64,000 bases of DNA from Lysinibacillus pakistanensis (GCA_001312325.1 BBDJ01000019.1:1-64000), one strand, 5' to 3'. Positions 1 to 10,274 are shown, counted from the first letter of the stretch. Made by a program: numbers and translations. Notes: generated by a model not told the origin, from the letters alone.

Positions 1-173
1 CGTCAGAGTAGGTTTTTATTTGTTTTTTATACATATAAAGCAAAAAAAACTGCTTTTTGTGCCATTCGATAGAGGCATTGTATGTTTTTTTACTAGCCTA
101 GCAATTGTTTCTATCATCCGATTGATGGTTATACATGGAAGAAATGTTACAATAAACGTAAGGAGTGAGTGCT

Positions 174-1182
174 ATGCTACAAACAACATTAGGGATACCT
201 TATCCAATAATTCAAGCACCGATGGCGGGTGTAACATCACCAAAATTTGTTGCTGCCTGTGCGGAGGAAGGTATTTTAGGCTCAATAGGAGCGGGTTATT
301 TAGATGGAGAGCAAACAAAAAAACTTTATCCAGGAAGTAAAAAAAGCTTACAAAGAAACCCTTTGCTGTCAATTTATTTGTGCAGGAAGATCCACGTATT
401 GATATCGAAGTCCTTCAAAAAGCTCGGATGGCATTACAACCATTTTATGATGAATTAGCCTTTCACCTGTACAGAGTGTTATGTCCAAGGAAGTATTCGA
501 AGGACAAGTACAAGCCGTTCTTGATGAAAATGTCGCTGTTTGTTCCTTTACATTTGGCATACCTTCTGCAGATGTTATTCAACGCTTAAAGGATAATAAG
601 GTATTTGTTATCGGTACAGCCACTACATTAGAAGAGGCAAAGCGTGTAGAACAGGAGGGGATGCATGCTGTAGTTCTTCAAAGTGGTGAAGCTGGAGGTC
701 ATCGCGGTTCCTTCACAGAGCCTATGCAATTAATTACATTACCTGACTTATTGCAGCAAGTAGTTGGACAGATTTCTATTCCTATTATAGCTGCAGGGGG
801 AATTGTCTCGAAAGAAGATGTAGAAATAGCTTTAGCCAGTGGTGCACAGGCTGTTCAAATTGGCACGGCTTTATTAGTGGCAGATGAGTGTGAAATTTCA
901 CCGCTCTATAAAAATGCTGTACTCCAATCAAAAGCACAGCAAACGACAATTACTCGTGCATTTACAGGAAAACCAGCAAGAGGCTTAGCGAATGATTTTA
1001 CGGAACGAATGAAAGATGCACCAGTAGCTCCCTATCCTTTGCAAAATCAATTAACGACTACGATTCGTAAAGAAAGTGCGGAACAGGGGAATCCTGAATA
1101 TCTATCCATGTGGATGGGGGAAAAATGCTATTTAGTAAAACAAACAGGCACTGTGAAAAGCATTATTGAAAAATTACTATAA
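174..1182 (+). CDS. nitronate monooxygenase (2-nitropropane dioxygenase family), frameshifted
   Basis: FMN-dependent TIM-barrel enzyme that oxidises alkyl nitronates. The N-terminus (PIIQAPMAG) and the later GEAGGHRG and PIIAAGGI segments are hallmarks of the family. The ATG at 174 is chosen because AGGAG lies 8 bases upstream. The frame is broken around 315-345, at A7 runs, and again near 460, where GAATTAGCC looks like GAATTAGGCC with one G lost. Rejoined it gives about 335 residues, normal for the family. A terminator follows. Physiological substrate in this organism is unknown. Confidence 0.85.
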
Positions 1183-1221
1183 TTGTATGTTATTTTTTCA
1201 TACGACTTGTCTTTAAATAGT

Positions 1222-1257
1222 AGATCTCTATACAAATGTATAGAGGTCTTTTTTTTA
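1222..1257 (+). terminator. intrinsic terminator after nitronate monooxygenase
   Basis: An 11-bp stem (GATCTCTATAC with GTATAGAGGTC) is followed by a run of eight T. It separates the oxygenase from the spoIIIA genes. Confidence 0.85.
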
Positions 1258-1298
1258 TTGATTGCAACATATATTGCTGTACACGAGGGGGCGTATGT

Positions 1299-1510
1299 AT
1301 GGAATTGCAAGACGTATTAAGAGTCGCTGGAGTGGGACTAGTAGTTGCGCTTCTTCATGTTTTCTTTGACCAAACAGGGAAAAAGGAATTTTCGTTTTTC
1401 CTCTTTTTCATTGCTTATCTATACATGACAGCGGAATTGTTGAGATTTTTACGTCTATTTTTTTTAACGAAATCCTTACATTCTTTCAATGGCTGACCTC
1501 TTCAGGGTAA
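1299..1510 (+). CDS. spoIIIAC: stage III sporulation protein AC
   Basis: Small membrane protein of the SpoIIIA-SpoIIQ channel that joins mother cell and forespore. The start (ELQDVLRVAGVGLVVALLH..DQ.GKKE) matches SpoIIIAC. The ATG at 1299 follows a GAGGGGG site. As read, the frame ends at 1496. Removing one T from the T run near 1455 gives an end at 1510 (FFNEILTFFQWLTSSG), a length of about 69 residues as in Bacillus, and places the stop just before spoIIIAD, so I prefer that end. It is the first spoIIIA gene here. Confidence 0.8.
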
Positions 1511-1516
1511 GTGTAG

Positions 1517-1895
1517 ATGGAAATTGTCATCGTTGCTGTTGTCATGCTGCTTTTATTATTACTTATAAAAGAAGTCATACAGCCACTCCATGCGCTAATA
1601 AGTGTAATGTTTTCATTTTTATTGTTCGGTATGTTGTTTTCGACGCTCTTATTGCCGTTCATCAAGCAGCTGCTAGAGACGTTAGCTATTTTGCCATATG
1701 CAAAAGCGATTGTCATAAGTGCCAGTCTTTTTTTATGTGGGGCAATGGGTGTCGATGTTACTTGTAGAGCAAAATTATAAAGTACTCGGAAACATTGTTA
1801 TTGATGGGGTTAAGATTGTCATTTTATTGTATTGGTTTAAAGAATTTTTGGCTGTTTTACAGGAGGTGTCTGCTATTTTACAACGGCTAAACTAA
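1517..1895 (+). CDS. spoIIIAD: stage III sporulation protein AD
   Basis: Hydrophobic SpoIIIA-complex protein of about 126 residues. The N-terminal membrane segment (MEIVIVAVVMLLLLLLIKE) and the C-terminal pattern KVLGNIVIDGVKIVILL fit SpoIIIAD. The frame breaks near 1745 and resumes as LLVEQNYKVLGN, ending QRLN at 1895. It sits 6 bases after spoIIIAC and 12 before spoIIIAE, as expected for a translationally coupled operon. Assignment rests on position, length and hydropathy together. Confidence 0.78.
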
Positions 1896-1907
1896 GGGGC
1901 GAAGGTC

Positions 1908-2827
1908 ATGCAGGAGCAGATACTGTCATTTTTAATTGATCCATTTTTTTCTCTTGCTGAAGATGACGCTCACACTATGTGGCTATGTCATCATAATTTT
2001 AATCGTGAATATGCTATTACCTACATTTGAAAAAGGGACAAGAATACTATTCTTTCTGATTGTGCTCGCAACAATAGGACCTGTCGTAGTGAAATCATTT
2101 CAACTAATTGATGAAATAGCACAGGGACTTGCCCACATATTTACAGCATTTTATCCTATCCTTACTTCAAGTTTTCTTTTATCAAGTAGTATTACGGCAA
2201 TTGCTTCCTGGCAGCCGTTCTTACTCTTTTTTTGTACAAGTCCTAACAATAGTTAGTAGTAAGTGGCTGATACCAGGTGTGTTATTTGCCATTGTATTTG
2301 ATGTGTGTAGTGTCATAGTGAAAGAAATTTCCTTTACAAGAATTGCTGAATTAATCCGTTTTACCATTATGAGCATCGTCTCTGCATCTGTCATTTGCTA
2401 CATTATTTTAATGTCGGCAAGTGGCGTAGCGGCATTTAGTGTGAATGCAGCAGTTGCAGAGCCTGTTAAAAAATTAATTGAAGAAAATATTCCAGTGGTA
2501 GGTTCTTTTATCGTTGATAGTTTTTCAATGTTCCAGCATATGACACAATTTTCCTCTTCAATTAGTAGTATTAGTGCCTTTATAGCCGTTATTACTGTGT
2601 CCTTTATTCCCACGGTACAGCTTGTTATCAGTGCTTACTCGTTAAAGCTACTGGCAGCTATTTTAGAGCCGATTGCTTTTGATGATATATGCAGATTACT
2701 AGATCACGTTAGTAAATCTCTATTTACATTATGTGCAGTATCATTTTTAATTGCTTTTTCATTTATGTTTTCTTGTTTTTTTTCCTCATCGTTTTTGTAC
2801 AAGTTATGGCCGGGGGAGATAGATTGA
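1908..2827 (+). CDS. spoIIIAE: stage III sporulation protein AE
   Basis: Polytopic membrane protein of the SpoIIIA channel. The ATG at 1908 is followed by a frame break in the T7 run near 1948 and another near 2228, after which the frame is open to 2827. The conserved segment before the last membrane spans (EENIPVVGSFIVDS) resembles the Bacillus sequence. The rejoined product is about 306 residues, shorter than the roughly 390-400 of B. subtilis, and the missing part is N-terminal. A further indel in the T8 run near 2775 could change the last 20 residues, because the other frame reads a more typical membrane segment (FFFLIVFVQVMAGG). Confidence 0.8.
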
Positions 2828-2967
2828 TTCTTTTATTGGCATTGCTCTTTGTATGTCAGATATTTGTCTTTTTGACAGATGATAAAGAAATAATTTCACT
2901 GACAAAACTGGTGATTACGTTAGTATTTTTGCAATTGCTATTAAAGATTCCATTTATCAATTCATAG
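2824..2967 (+). CDS. short SpoIIIAF-like membrane protein
   Basis: A 47-residue product starting at TTG 2824, overlapping the spoIIIAE stop (TTGA) with GGGGGAG just upstream. It has two hydrophobic segments separated by TDDKE, like the N-terminal membrane domain of SpoIIIAF, and lies in the AF position between AE and AG. It lacks the soluble domain that makes Bacillus AF about 200 residues long. Either this lineage has a reduced AF or the rest was lost. Called by position and hydropathy only. Confidence 0.5.
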   Translation: MILLLALLFVCQIFVFLTDDKEIISLTKLVITLVFLQLLLKIPFINS

Positions 2968-3029
2968 GAAGAAACAAGCGTACATACACTTGAAAAAGAG
3001 AAGATGAAAGGAGGCAATGTACAAGTGAT

Positions 3030-3449
3030 GTGGAAAAGGCACGAAAAAAAACAACGTCATTTATGATTTTAATGCTTATTGCCGCCTCCGTAGGAATTTT
3101 CATCGTTTTACCAATGTATCAAACGAGTTCCACAAATAATCAAGTAACACCGTCAACCAATGAAGAAAAACTGGAACAGACACTGAAGGCAATGCAAGGT
3201 GTTGGGGAGGTTAAAGTATATCTTTATTACGGAGAGATGACTGATGAGAAGGACGAAAATAAACTATTTAGCCAATATTTTCGAGGGACTGAGCAAAGCA
3301 CGAAAGAAGTAACAGGCCTGCTCATTGTTTCAGAAGGTGCCAAAGATATCTTTGTGAAAAATGAGATTCGTGCGGTTGTCAGTCAAGTGATGCAGTTACC
3401 GATACATCGAATAATTATTGTTCCAATGGAAAATAAGGAGGAAAAGTAA
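3030..3449 (+). CDS. spoIIIAG: stage III sporulation protein AG
   Basis: Ring-forming component of the SpoIIIA channel. It has one membrane segment (about residues 10-30), then a domain with GVGEVKVYLYYGE, VTGLLIVSEGAKD and LPIHRIIIVPM, the ring-building-motif pattern of SpoIIIAG. A strong AAAGGAGG lies at 3007-3014. The open frame starts at GTG 3030, but an ATG at 3028 in another frame (MWKRHEKK) joins the same sequence if one A is removed from the A8 run near 3046, so the true start is probably 3028. It abuts spoIIIAH. Confidence 0.88.
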   Translation: MEKARKKTTSFMILMLIAASVGIFIVLPMYQTSSTNNQVTPSTNEEKLEQTLKAMQGVGEVKVYLYYGEMTDEKDENKLFSQYFRGTEQSTKEVTGLLIVSEGAKDIFVKNEIRAVVSQVMQLPIHRIIIVPMENKEEK

Positions 3450-4008
3450 ATGCGCGTACGTAGAAGAACAGTTTGGTTTATGACATTATTAAGTCTAGTA
3501 GCAGTAATTTCAGTGTATTATTTGGTTGATCCAGCAAAACAATTTAATGGACTAACTATTTTTACTGATGATACTTTACAGCAAACTGCCGTTTCAGGTG
3601 TAACAGATCAAGAGGCTACGAAAGAGGGCATGACACAGGAAGTCTCCTCGCCGAGCCATTTGTTTGAAGAAATGCGCATGCAAGTGAGTGATGAAAGAAG
3701 TCAGCTTCGTCAACAATTAACACAGAAAATTGCTTCTCAAGAAGCCACTGCAGACGAAAAAAAATAAAGCCTTTAATGACATTGATAGTCTTATTAAACA
3801 AGAATCGGCAGAAGCAATGCTAGAAATGTTAATTAAATCTTTAGGCTACTCTGATGCGTTTGTCAAAGCGGACGGTGACAAAGTATCTGTTACAGTTATG
3901 GCGGAGGAGCTGTCAAAATCTCAAGCAAATGAAATCATTTATTTAGTAAAAACGGAGTGGGAAGGCGCAAATGATGTACAAGTGAAATTCAATGCTAATA
4001 ACTATTAA
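3450..4008 (+). CDS. spoIIIAH: stage III sporulation protein AH
   Basis: Mother-cell membrane protein that binds forespore SpoIIQ to form the engulfment zipper and channel. It has an N-terminal membrane segment (WFMTLLSLVAVISVYYLV), a charged linker, and the C-terminal YscJ-like domain (IKQESAEAMLEMLIKSLGYSDAFV..). The frame breaks at the A8 run near 3760 (DEKK) and resumes as NKAFNDIDSLI. About 185 residues after repair, somewhat shorter than the 218 of B. subtilis. A terminator follows. Confidence 0.9.
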
Positions 4009-4070
4009 AAGATAAAGAAAAAAAGGAATATTCTGTTTATTTATAGGTCCTTGTTATATATCAGTGCAAT

Positions 4071-4108
4071 GAAAAGGCTTTCGTTTAGTAAAGGAAAGCC
4101 TTTTATTT
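4071..4108 (+). terminator. terminator of spoIIIA operon
   Basis: AAAAGGCTTTC and GGAAAGCCTTTT form a stem followed by ATTTTG, 60 bases after spoIIIAH. Confidence 0.8.
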
Positions 4109-4209
4109 TGTTCATATTTACTTAATTTTCATTAAACTATTTCAAATTGTTCGAAAAAAAATATAAAATAGTGCTTGTAGTAGATTTTATTTCATAAGGA
4201 GAGTTAGAA

Positions 4210-4713
4210 ATGTTCAAAATTCAAGAAATTCGTGAAATCATTAAATTAGTAGATTCTTCTTCAATCGACGAGTTCGTGTATGAAGTAGATGGCGCAAAAG
4301 TTAAGTTAAAAAAAGAATGGTGTTGTTGTTACTGAAACTGTAGCACCGAAAAAAAAGAAGTAGTAGCCCCTGTTGTACAACAATCTGCACCAGCAGCACC
4401 TGTAGCACCAGCAGCTCCAGCAAAAGCTGAAGAAGCACCAGCTGCATCAGCAACAACAGCTAACGACCCATCGTTACATAAAGTTGTATCACCAATGGTT
4501 GGTACTTTCTATCAAGCTCCAAACCCAGACTCACCAGCTTATGTTAAAGTGGGTGACAAAGTAGGTAACGAAACAATCGTTTGTATCGTAGAAGCTATGA
4601 AGCTATTCAACGAAATTGAAGCAGAAGTTCAAGGGGAAATCGTTGAAGTACTTGTTAAAGATGGCGAATTAGTAGAATACGGACAACCATTATTCCTTGT
4701 AAAAGCTGAGTAA
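4210..4713 (+). CDS. accB: acetyl-CoA carboxylase biotin carboxyl carrier protein
   Basis: Carries biotin between the biotin carboxylase and carboxyltransferase in the first step of fatty-acid synthesis. An N-terminal [14 protein letters not shown] helix, a Pro/Ala-rich linker and the C-terminal biotinyl domain are seen. The biotin lysine is in EAMKLFNEI, the Bacillus version of the motif. AAGGAG precedes the ATG at 4210. Frame breaks lie in the A7 run near 4312 (one extra A) and the A8 run near 4352 (apparently two extra), so the C-terminus returns to the starting frame. About 167 residues after repair. Confidence 0.95.
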
Positions 4714-4725
4714 GGAGTGCAAACC

Positions 4726-6095
4726 ATGAAAAAAAGTTTTAATTGCAAACCGCGGCGAAATCGCTGTGCGTATCATTCGTGCTTGTAAAGAGTTAGGCAT
4801 TCAATCTGTTGCCGTATACTCTGAAGCAGACGCAGACGCATTACATGTGAAATTAGCAGACGAAGCATATTGCATCGGGCCAAAGCTATCCAAAGATTCT
4901 TATCTTAGCTTCCCAGCTTTACTGAGCGTAGCAGAAAAAAACGGGTGCTGATGGTATTCACCCAGGATACGGCTTTGTATCTGAAAACGCTGACTTTGCT
5001 GAAGCCTGTGAAAATGCTGGCATTAAATTTATTGGTCCTTCATCTGATTCCATTAAAATTATGGGTATTAAAGACGTTGCTCGAACTACAATGGAGGCAG
5101 CAGGTGTTCCACTTGTTCCAGGTACTGGTATTGTTCCGGATATCGAAACAGGTAAAGAATGGGCTGCAAAAATCGGTTACCCAGTGATCATCAAAGCAAC
5201 TGCTGGTGGTGGCGGTAAAGGAATCCGTGTAGCTCGTACAGAAGAAGATCTTGTAAAAGGCATCGAAATTACGCAAAAAGAGGCTGCTGCAGCATTCGGT
5301 AACCCTGGCGTATATTTAGAAAAATTCATCGAGTACTTCCGTCACTGTGAAATCCAAGTATTAGCAGATGGCCATGGGAATGTTGTACACTTAGGTGAAC
5401 GTGACTGTACAGTTCAACGTCGTATGCAGAAATTAGTAGAGGAAGCTCCATCTCCAGCTCTATCTTCTGAACGTCGTGCTGAAATGGGAGCAGCTGCTGT
5501 TAAAGCAGCACAAGCTTGTAACTATGAAGGCGCTGGAACAATCGAGTTTATTTATGACTACCAAGAAGATAAATTCTACTTTATGGAAATGAATACTCGT
5601 ATTCAAGTTGAGCACCCAGTAACAGAAATGATTTCTGGTGTAGATCTTGTACAACAACAACTAAAAATCGCATCTGGTGAAAAACTTCCTTTCACGCAAG
5701 ATGATATAAAATTAAGTGGTTGGGCAATTGAATGCCGTATTAATGCAGAAAATGCTTATAAAAACTTCATGCCTTCAGCTGGTACTGTCGATACGTATGT
5801 AACGCCAGGTGGCTATGGTGTACGTATTGACTCTGCAGTATATGCAGGCTACACAATCCCACCTTATTATGATTCAATGGTGGCAAAATTAATTGTTCAT
5901 GCGAACACACGTGAAGAAGCAATTGCAAAAATGAACCGTGCGCTAAGCGAATTTGAAGTATCTGGTCCTGGGATCAATACAACCATTCCATTCCACCAAG
6001 CACTAATGAACAACGACGTCTTCAAATCAGCACAATTCAATACGAAGTTCCTTGAAGAGAATGATGTATTGGGTGTAGCAGAAAAAGCGAAGTAA
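4726..6095 (+). CDS. accC: acetyl-CoA carboxylase biotin carboxylase subunit
   Basis: ATP-grasp enzyme that carboxylates the biotin on AccB. The family marks are all present: [13 protein letters not shown] at the N-terminus, [10 protein letters not shown], the glycine-rich ATP loop [13 protein letters not shown], and [13 protein letters not shown] with active-site residues. ATG 4726 follows AAGGAG at the end of accB. Frame breaks lie in the A7 run near 4730 and the A7 run near 4937. About 455 residues after repair. It may also serve the propionyl-CoA carboxyltransferase at 47.6 kb, which has no biotin carboxylase beside it. The 3' end has a degenerate second copy at 11.0 kb. Confidence 0.95.
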
Positions 6096-6137
6096 GCGTT
6101 TAGGAAATAAAATAAATAGGAATATCCGAAATTTTTT

Positions 6138-6176
6138 TACCTCTAACTAAATTTATTTAGGTTGGAGGTTTTTTTA
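6138..6176 (+). terminator. terminator of accBC
   Basis: ACCTCTAAC pairs with GTTGGAGGT and is followed by T7. The sequence resembles the hairpin at 11076-11114, which follows the degenerate copy of the accC end. Confidence 0.8.
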
Positions 6177-6318
6177 TGTCCAAAAATATGCAAAGAACAG
6201 GGATATTTGATTTGCTAAGAATGAGCATGACGAGCCACTTATTATAGCACCATCCATTGTGGTAGATGTTAATTCTGTTCGATTAAAGGCAATCGCATTA
6301 GCGCTCATTAGGGAATAA
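6176..6318 (+). pseudogene. possible decayed small reading frame
   Basis: An ATG directly after the accBC terminator starts MSKNMQRTGIFDLLR. In a second frame the sequence continues as HDEPLIIAPSIVVDVNSVRL..ALIRE and stops at 6318. I do not recognise the product and see no good ribosome site. It could be a remnant or chance. The following stretch to 6675 is AT-rich and I see nothing coding in it. Confidence 0.2.
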
Positions 6319-6675
6319 TAGAGTAGTAGGTCTATTTAACCTCTATTATATATAGTGCCAAAAAGTAAAATTATTGATTTTGAAGCAAATGAACGTCGAT
6401 AGAAACAACAGTGGTGGATTTAGCTGGGGCTTGTTACAATGGACTTTAGGAAGCATACCTATTTCACAAAAAAATTAAAAATCCAACAATCACTATTTAC
6501 AATCTTTTCACCGAATTAAAATTAAATAATATATGTTAGAGCTATCATTTATCACTCAATCCTGTTAAATGATAGAAACATTGACTATTACCCTATCTCA
6601 AATATTGGGTTTATGATAACATATATCTGAATCTGGTAACTTTGGAAAATATGAAAGGAAGTGTAATAATCAGAT

Positions 6676-8190
6676 ATGAAAAAGATATTGAAACCATTGG
6701 TTAGTGTTATTGTCATTGGTGCCCTCTCTCTATCTATAAATATAGATAAAAATGTATTAGCTAATGATATTGCAAATACTTGTAAGTATGATTCGGCATC
6801 GAAAAAAAACCCTGATTATTCTACAATGAACTGTTTGTTAACCGAAACAGCACTGAATTATGATGTTCCTCCTGAAATTGTGAAGGCAATAGCGGAAGGT
6901 GAAAGTGGAAATTGGCGTCATTTCGATATGAATGGTGAAGCGATTGTGACAGCTGATAACGGAATTGGCATTATGCAAATTACAAATCAAGCTGGCTACA
7001 ATAAAGATAGACTAAAAAGCGATATTGTCTATAATATTCAAGCTGGTGTAAAGACTCTAGATAATATGTTTAAGCGGAAGGATTTACCTAGCATCAACGG
7101 TGGGGAAAGAGATGTACTGGAACATTGGTACTTCGCTATCATGCTTATAACGGTACTAAGCCAGTAAATAGTCCAATTGTCCAAGCAACTGGTGAAAGAA
7201 ATGCAAATGCCTATCAAGAAAGAATTCTGCAAATTATTGATAAAATGGAATTAATACACTTAACAGAACTTCCTTTTTTTACGCGAACATTTTCAATATG
7301 ACTCTAACAGCAGGGAAAATATTAAATTTTCAGCGATGAACTATCCTTTTGATTTACCATTAACAAAATCAAAGTATTTTTTTGAAACAAATCAAAAAGT
7401 TAGTGCAACAACTACTAATGTAAAATTTAGGACAAGACCTTCTATGGATAGTCCTTTTAGTACTTTACGTGAAGGCGAAATTGTTACCATTACGGGCCCT
7501 TTTGAATATGAAGAAGTATCAACGAAGAAAAACCATTTTGTTTGGTATCCTGTGAAAAGAAGTGACGGGACAAAGGGGTATGTAGCATCAAGTTATTTAA
7601 ACTACTCAGCTTCAACACCAACGCCAACACCTCCAGTAACACCGCCCACAACGGGCAACGTTGATGTATCAAAGTTTGCTGATTACAATGCAAACCAATA
7701 CTGGGCTGAGGATTTTAAGTGGGCAGTCAACATCGGTATCATCAGTGGAGAACCAAACGTGAAAAACCCATCAACAGGTAAGTACGAAAACTTACTTAAA
7801 CCGTACACTAACTTAACGGAAAACCAAATGTTATCGATCCTATTTCGTTACTTCAAACCATCAGAACTAGCTTCAACGATCGCTAATACTTCATGGTATG
7901 GAGACAAAAACTACCAACTGGCTACAAAATACTCTCTACCAGTTCTAGGTGCAAACACAGCATCCAAACAAGCTATTGCAGGTAAGGATATCACACGGGG
8001 TAACTTCGCTCGTATCTTAGCTTCAATGCATTATGGTAAGACTGTATCACAGTCAGAAGCTATTAAATTCCTTCGTGATAATGGTTTAACAACTACTAAA
8101 ACAAATGAAGATTTTAAACCAAATAATTCTCTAGCAAGAGCGCACGCAGTGGCATTCTTCCACCGTTACGAACAAACATTCAATAACTAA
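6676..8190 (+). CDS. secreted lytic transglycosylase-SH3-SLH-like cell-wall protein
   Basis: Domains in order: a signal peptide (MKKILKPLVSVIVIGALSLS); a lytic transglycosylase-like domain with the catalytic-type glutamate in AIAEGESGNW and the NGIGIMQIT motif; an SH3-like segment (KFRTRPSMDSPFSTLREGEIVTI); a Thr/Pro linker (STPTPTPPVTPP); and S-layer-homology-like repeats (YWAEDFKWAVNIGIISGE, ITRGNFARIL, LARAHAVAFFHRY). It probably cleaves peptidoglycan while anchored to the wall. Frame breaks near 7148 and in the T7 run near 7276 divide it; rejoined it is about 503 residues. It is the first clear gene of the accessory region, and a terminator follows. Activity is inferred from domains. Confidence 0.75.
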
Positions 8191-8206
8191 ATTGCTACTT
8201 ACAAGT

Positions 8207-8242
8207 GAAAAGGTGACTATAAAAGTCATCTTTTCTTTTTTT
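8207..8242 (+). terminator. terminator after the SLH-like protein
   Basis: GAAAAGGTGACT and AGTCATCTTTTC form the stem, followed by TTTTTTT. Confidence 0.85.
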
Positions 8243-8356
8243 ATGTTGACGGATTGTAATATTAAGTGCAACACCCAGAAGTCAATATAAAGGAAGCCCA
8301 TAACGACCACGTGTAGAATGTAGTTACCACACAAACATTCAAACGGAGGAATCGTT

Positions 8357-8503
8357 ATGAGCTATACCCATATTACCATATCAGAACGTGTAAAAATAGA
8401 AACATACCTAGAACTTGATTATCCGATTCGTAAAATAGCGAAACTCTTAAATCGTCAACCTTCTACGATTTCCAGAGAAATAAAATACCACGCCGGAAAA
8501 TAA
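8357..8503 (+). pseudogene. IS30-family transposase, N-terminal remnant
   Basis: The 48-residue product (MSYTHITISERVKIETYLEL..IRKIAKLLNRQPSTISREIKY) is the N-terminal helix-turn-helix of IS30-type transposases, which bind the terminal repeats. ACGGAGG lies upstream. The catalytic DDE domain is absent: after the stop the sequence turns into unrelated remnants. This is a truncated, dead copy and marks past mobile-element activity in this region. Confidence 0.75.
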
Positions 8504-9228
8504 TGCTTAATACAACCATTCATTTATGTGAAAAGTTATTAGAAGGGAGCATAGGAGTAGTGGAAACAGCCTTGAAATCTGCACGCTCAGAATCTATACG
8601 AAAAATTAGCGTGACGACTAATACTGTTGGAGCAACTAGACTTATTCTGGCTGGTACGACAAAATCTAGTAAAGTGTTGCTTTCACGAAATAAAACTTAG
8701 CACAACTGTAGTTGCTGGCATGCTGTTAAGGGCTGTTTTTATCATTTGGCAGGGAGTTCTAATCGCAAAAATTATAATTGAAGAATACCAGAATAGGACA
8801 ATCGCTTTACTTTTTAGATATCCAATCGATCGGGCAAAACTTATCTATGCAAAAATTGCTGTAATCTTTGGAAGTATGTTTGCTTTCTACATATTATCTA
8901 GCATCTTTCAACATATAAGTATTTTTTTTATTAAGTAAACAAATGTCCTATATAACTTATCATTTCGAAAATTTGGCTATTCAAATGATGATAATTCTTT
9001 CCACAATTTTTTTGGGGAATGATTCCTTTGACTGTCGGTATATGGAGAAATTCAATAATAGCTACAATTGTCACAGCAATTATTATTACAGCAACTGTCT
9101 CAAACTCACAAGGGCAAACAGCAGGATTAATATCACTTCCAATTGTAGCTATTTTATTAGGCTTAGTAGGAGTAAGCTTTACAATCATAACTGTGAAAAA
9201 GATGATTACCAGTGATTTATATAATTAG
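8504..9228 (+). pseudogene. decayed ABC-2-type transporter permease
   Basis: Fragments in several frames look like one membrane permease. IIIEEYQNRTIALLFRYPIDRAK near 8775-8840 is the conserved loop of bacitracin/lantibiotic-type ABC-2 permeases. A later piece (9019-9228) has two membrane segments and ends VKKMITSDLYN, like the C-terminus of the same family. Stops and frame changes near 8700 and 8935-9020 exceed what single homopolymer errors explain, and the partner ATPase gene is missing. The part before about 8700 is unrecognised. Confidence 0.5.
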
Positions 9229-9451
9229 AAATGGAAAGATTGGAAAAGCTTATCTCATCAATCCGCCGAGGGAATTTATTAATAATTATTACGAATTAAT
9301 AAAATGAAATATGATGCCCTTTTCAGTCAAGTGAATTACCTGTGATCACTGTTACTGAAGAGAGCAAAACGAAGGGCTTGTGTAAATGAGTCAAATCATA
9401 TGCACAAGTCCTATCATGAAGCCTTTGTAAATTAATATCTTTTTTACCATC
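9229..9451. other. intergenic, no gene seen
   Basis: AT-rich sequence with stops in all frames. The only structure I see is an imperfect pairing of GGGCTTGTG and TGCACAAGTCC around 9376-9411, without a T run. Confidence 0.4.
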
Positions 9452-9833
9452 CTATATCCCTATTAAATTATCAATAGTTGTAGATTTACCATTGATGTGA
9501 ATATCAATGGTATCAATATCAGGGTCTAACGTTAATTTATAGACATGCTGTGTTATTGCATTATCTTGTTGATTCGTAACATCTAATTTTACTATTAATG
9601 TGTCATCTTGCGCTTCAAGATCTGTTGTAACTTTACCTTTTGAGCGAAAAACGATATAGGAAATATTCTTATCTACTACATTGATTTTTTGAAGCGTATA
9701 TTTATCATCAATTACCTTTTGCACTTTATCTGGAACAATCTCAATTTCACTAATACTTAACGTTGATGAATTACATGATGTTAATAAAATTACTGACAAA
9801 AACACTAAAAAAATTTTTTCAATGTCTTTTCAT
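9452..9833 (-). CDS. small putative lipoprotein of unknown function
   Basis: A signal-peptide core followed by LLTSC gives a lipobox, so the product is probably lipid-anchored outside the membrane. The mature part is about 100 residues, rich in beta-strand-like segments (YIVFRSKGKV, DTLIVKLDVTNQQ), with no domain I recognise. The open frame starts at GTG 9805, but an ATG at 9833 with GGGAGG upstream (MKRH..) joins it if the A/T run at 9808-9822 carries one indel. That start gives a proper positively charged signal peptide, so it is preferred. Confidence 0.5.
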
Positions 9834-10046
9834 CTGCCTCCCTTCATCTAACTGAAAATGTCACCAATAAGATTGTAACATAGAAAATCATATATTGGAA
9901 AAATAAGGGTAAAAATGAAATGAATGAGATTCACCGTTACTAACATTTGCTATAGCGCTTTATATGAAGCTTGCGGAATGTTCCTGTAAAATTATAGAGC
10001 ATAACACACAAGCTCTAAAATGGCATGTGATGGCTAAGGTTTTGAT

Positions 10047-10274
10047 TTAGAAAAGGAAATAATTAGCCAAAATCATTATTCTTTCAGCTCTTTTTTTCTG
10101 TTTCTTATCAAGAATTTTAATTAAAAAGAACAGTAGACTACAAGAAAAAACCATCGACATTACACCTTTAACCGCACGCATAACAAATGTATCGGAAGGG
10201 AAATCGAATATAATATATCCACAACAATAGATAAACGTTACTACTATAAATAATTTAAATAATATAATCTTCAT
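10047..10274 (-). CDS. small hypothetical membrane protein
   Basis: 75 residues with two membrane segments (ILFKLFIVVTFIYCCGYIIF and GVMSMVFSCSLLFFLIKIL) and a basic tail (DKKQKKRAER). GGGAGA lies 6-8 bases upstream of the ATG. No family recognised. Its upstream region resembles that of the lipoprotein gene at 9.45 kb, so the two may be duplicated or commonly controlled units. Confidence 0.5.
   Translation of the reverse strand: MKIILFKLFIVVTFIYCCGYIIFDFPSDTFVMRAVKGVMSMVFSCSLLFFLIKILDKKQKKRAERIMILANYFLF

Noticed and set aside
20..340. 106-residue reading frame
   Set aside because: It has no ribosome site and overlaps the nitronate monooxygenase start in another frame; the translation has no family features.
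9376..9411. Terminator or small RNA in the 9.3 kb gap
   Set aside because: The pairing is imperfect and there is no T run or promoter that I can defend.
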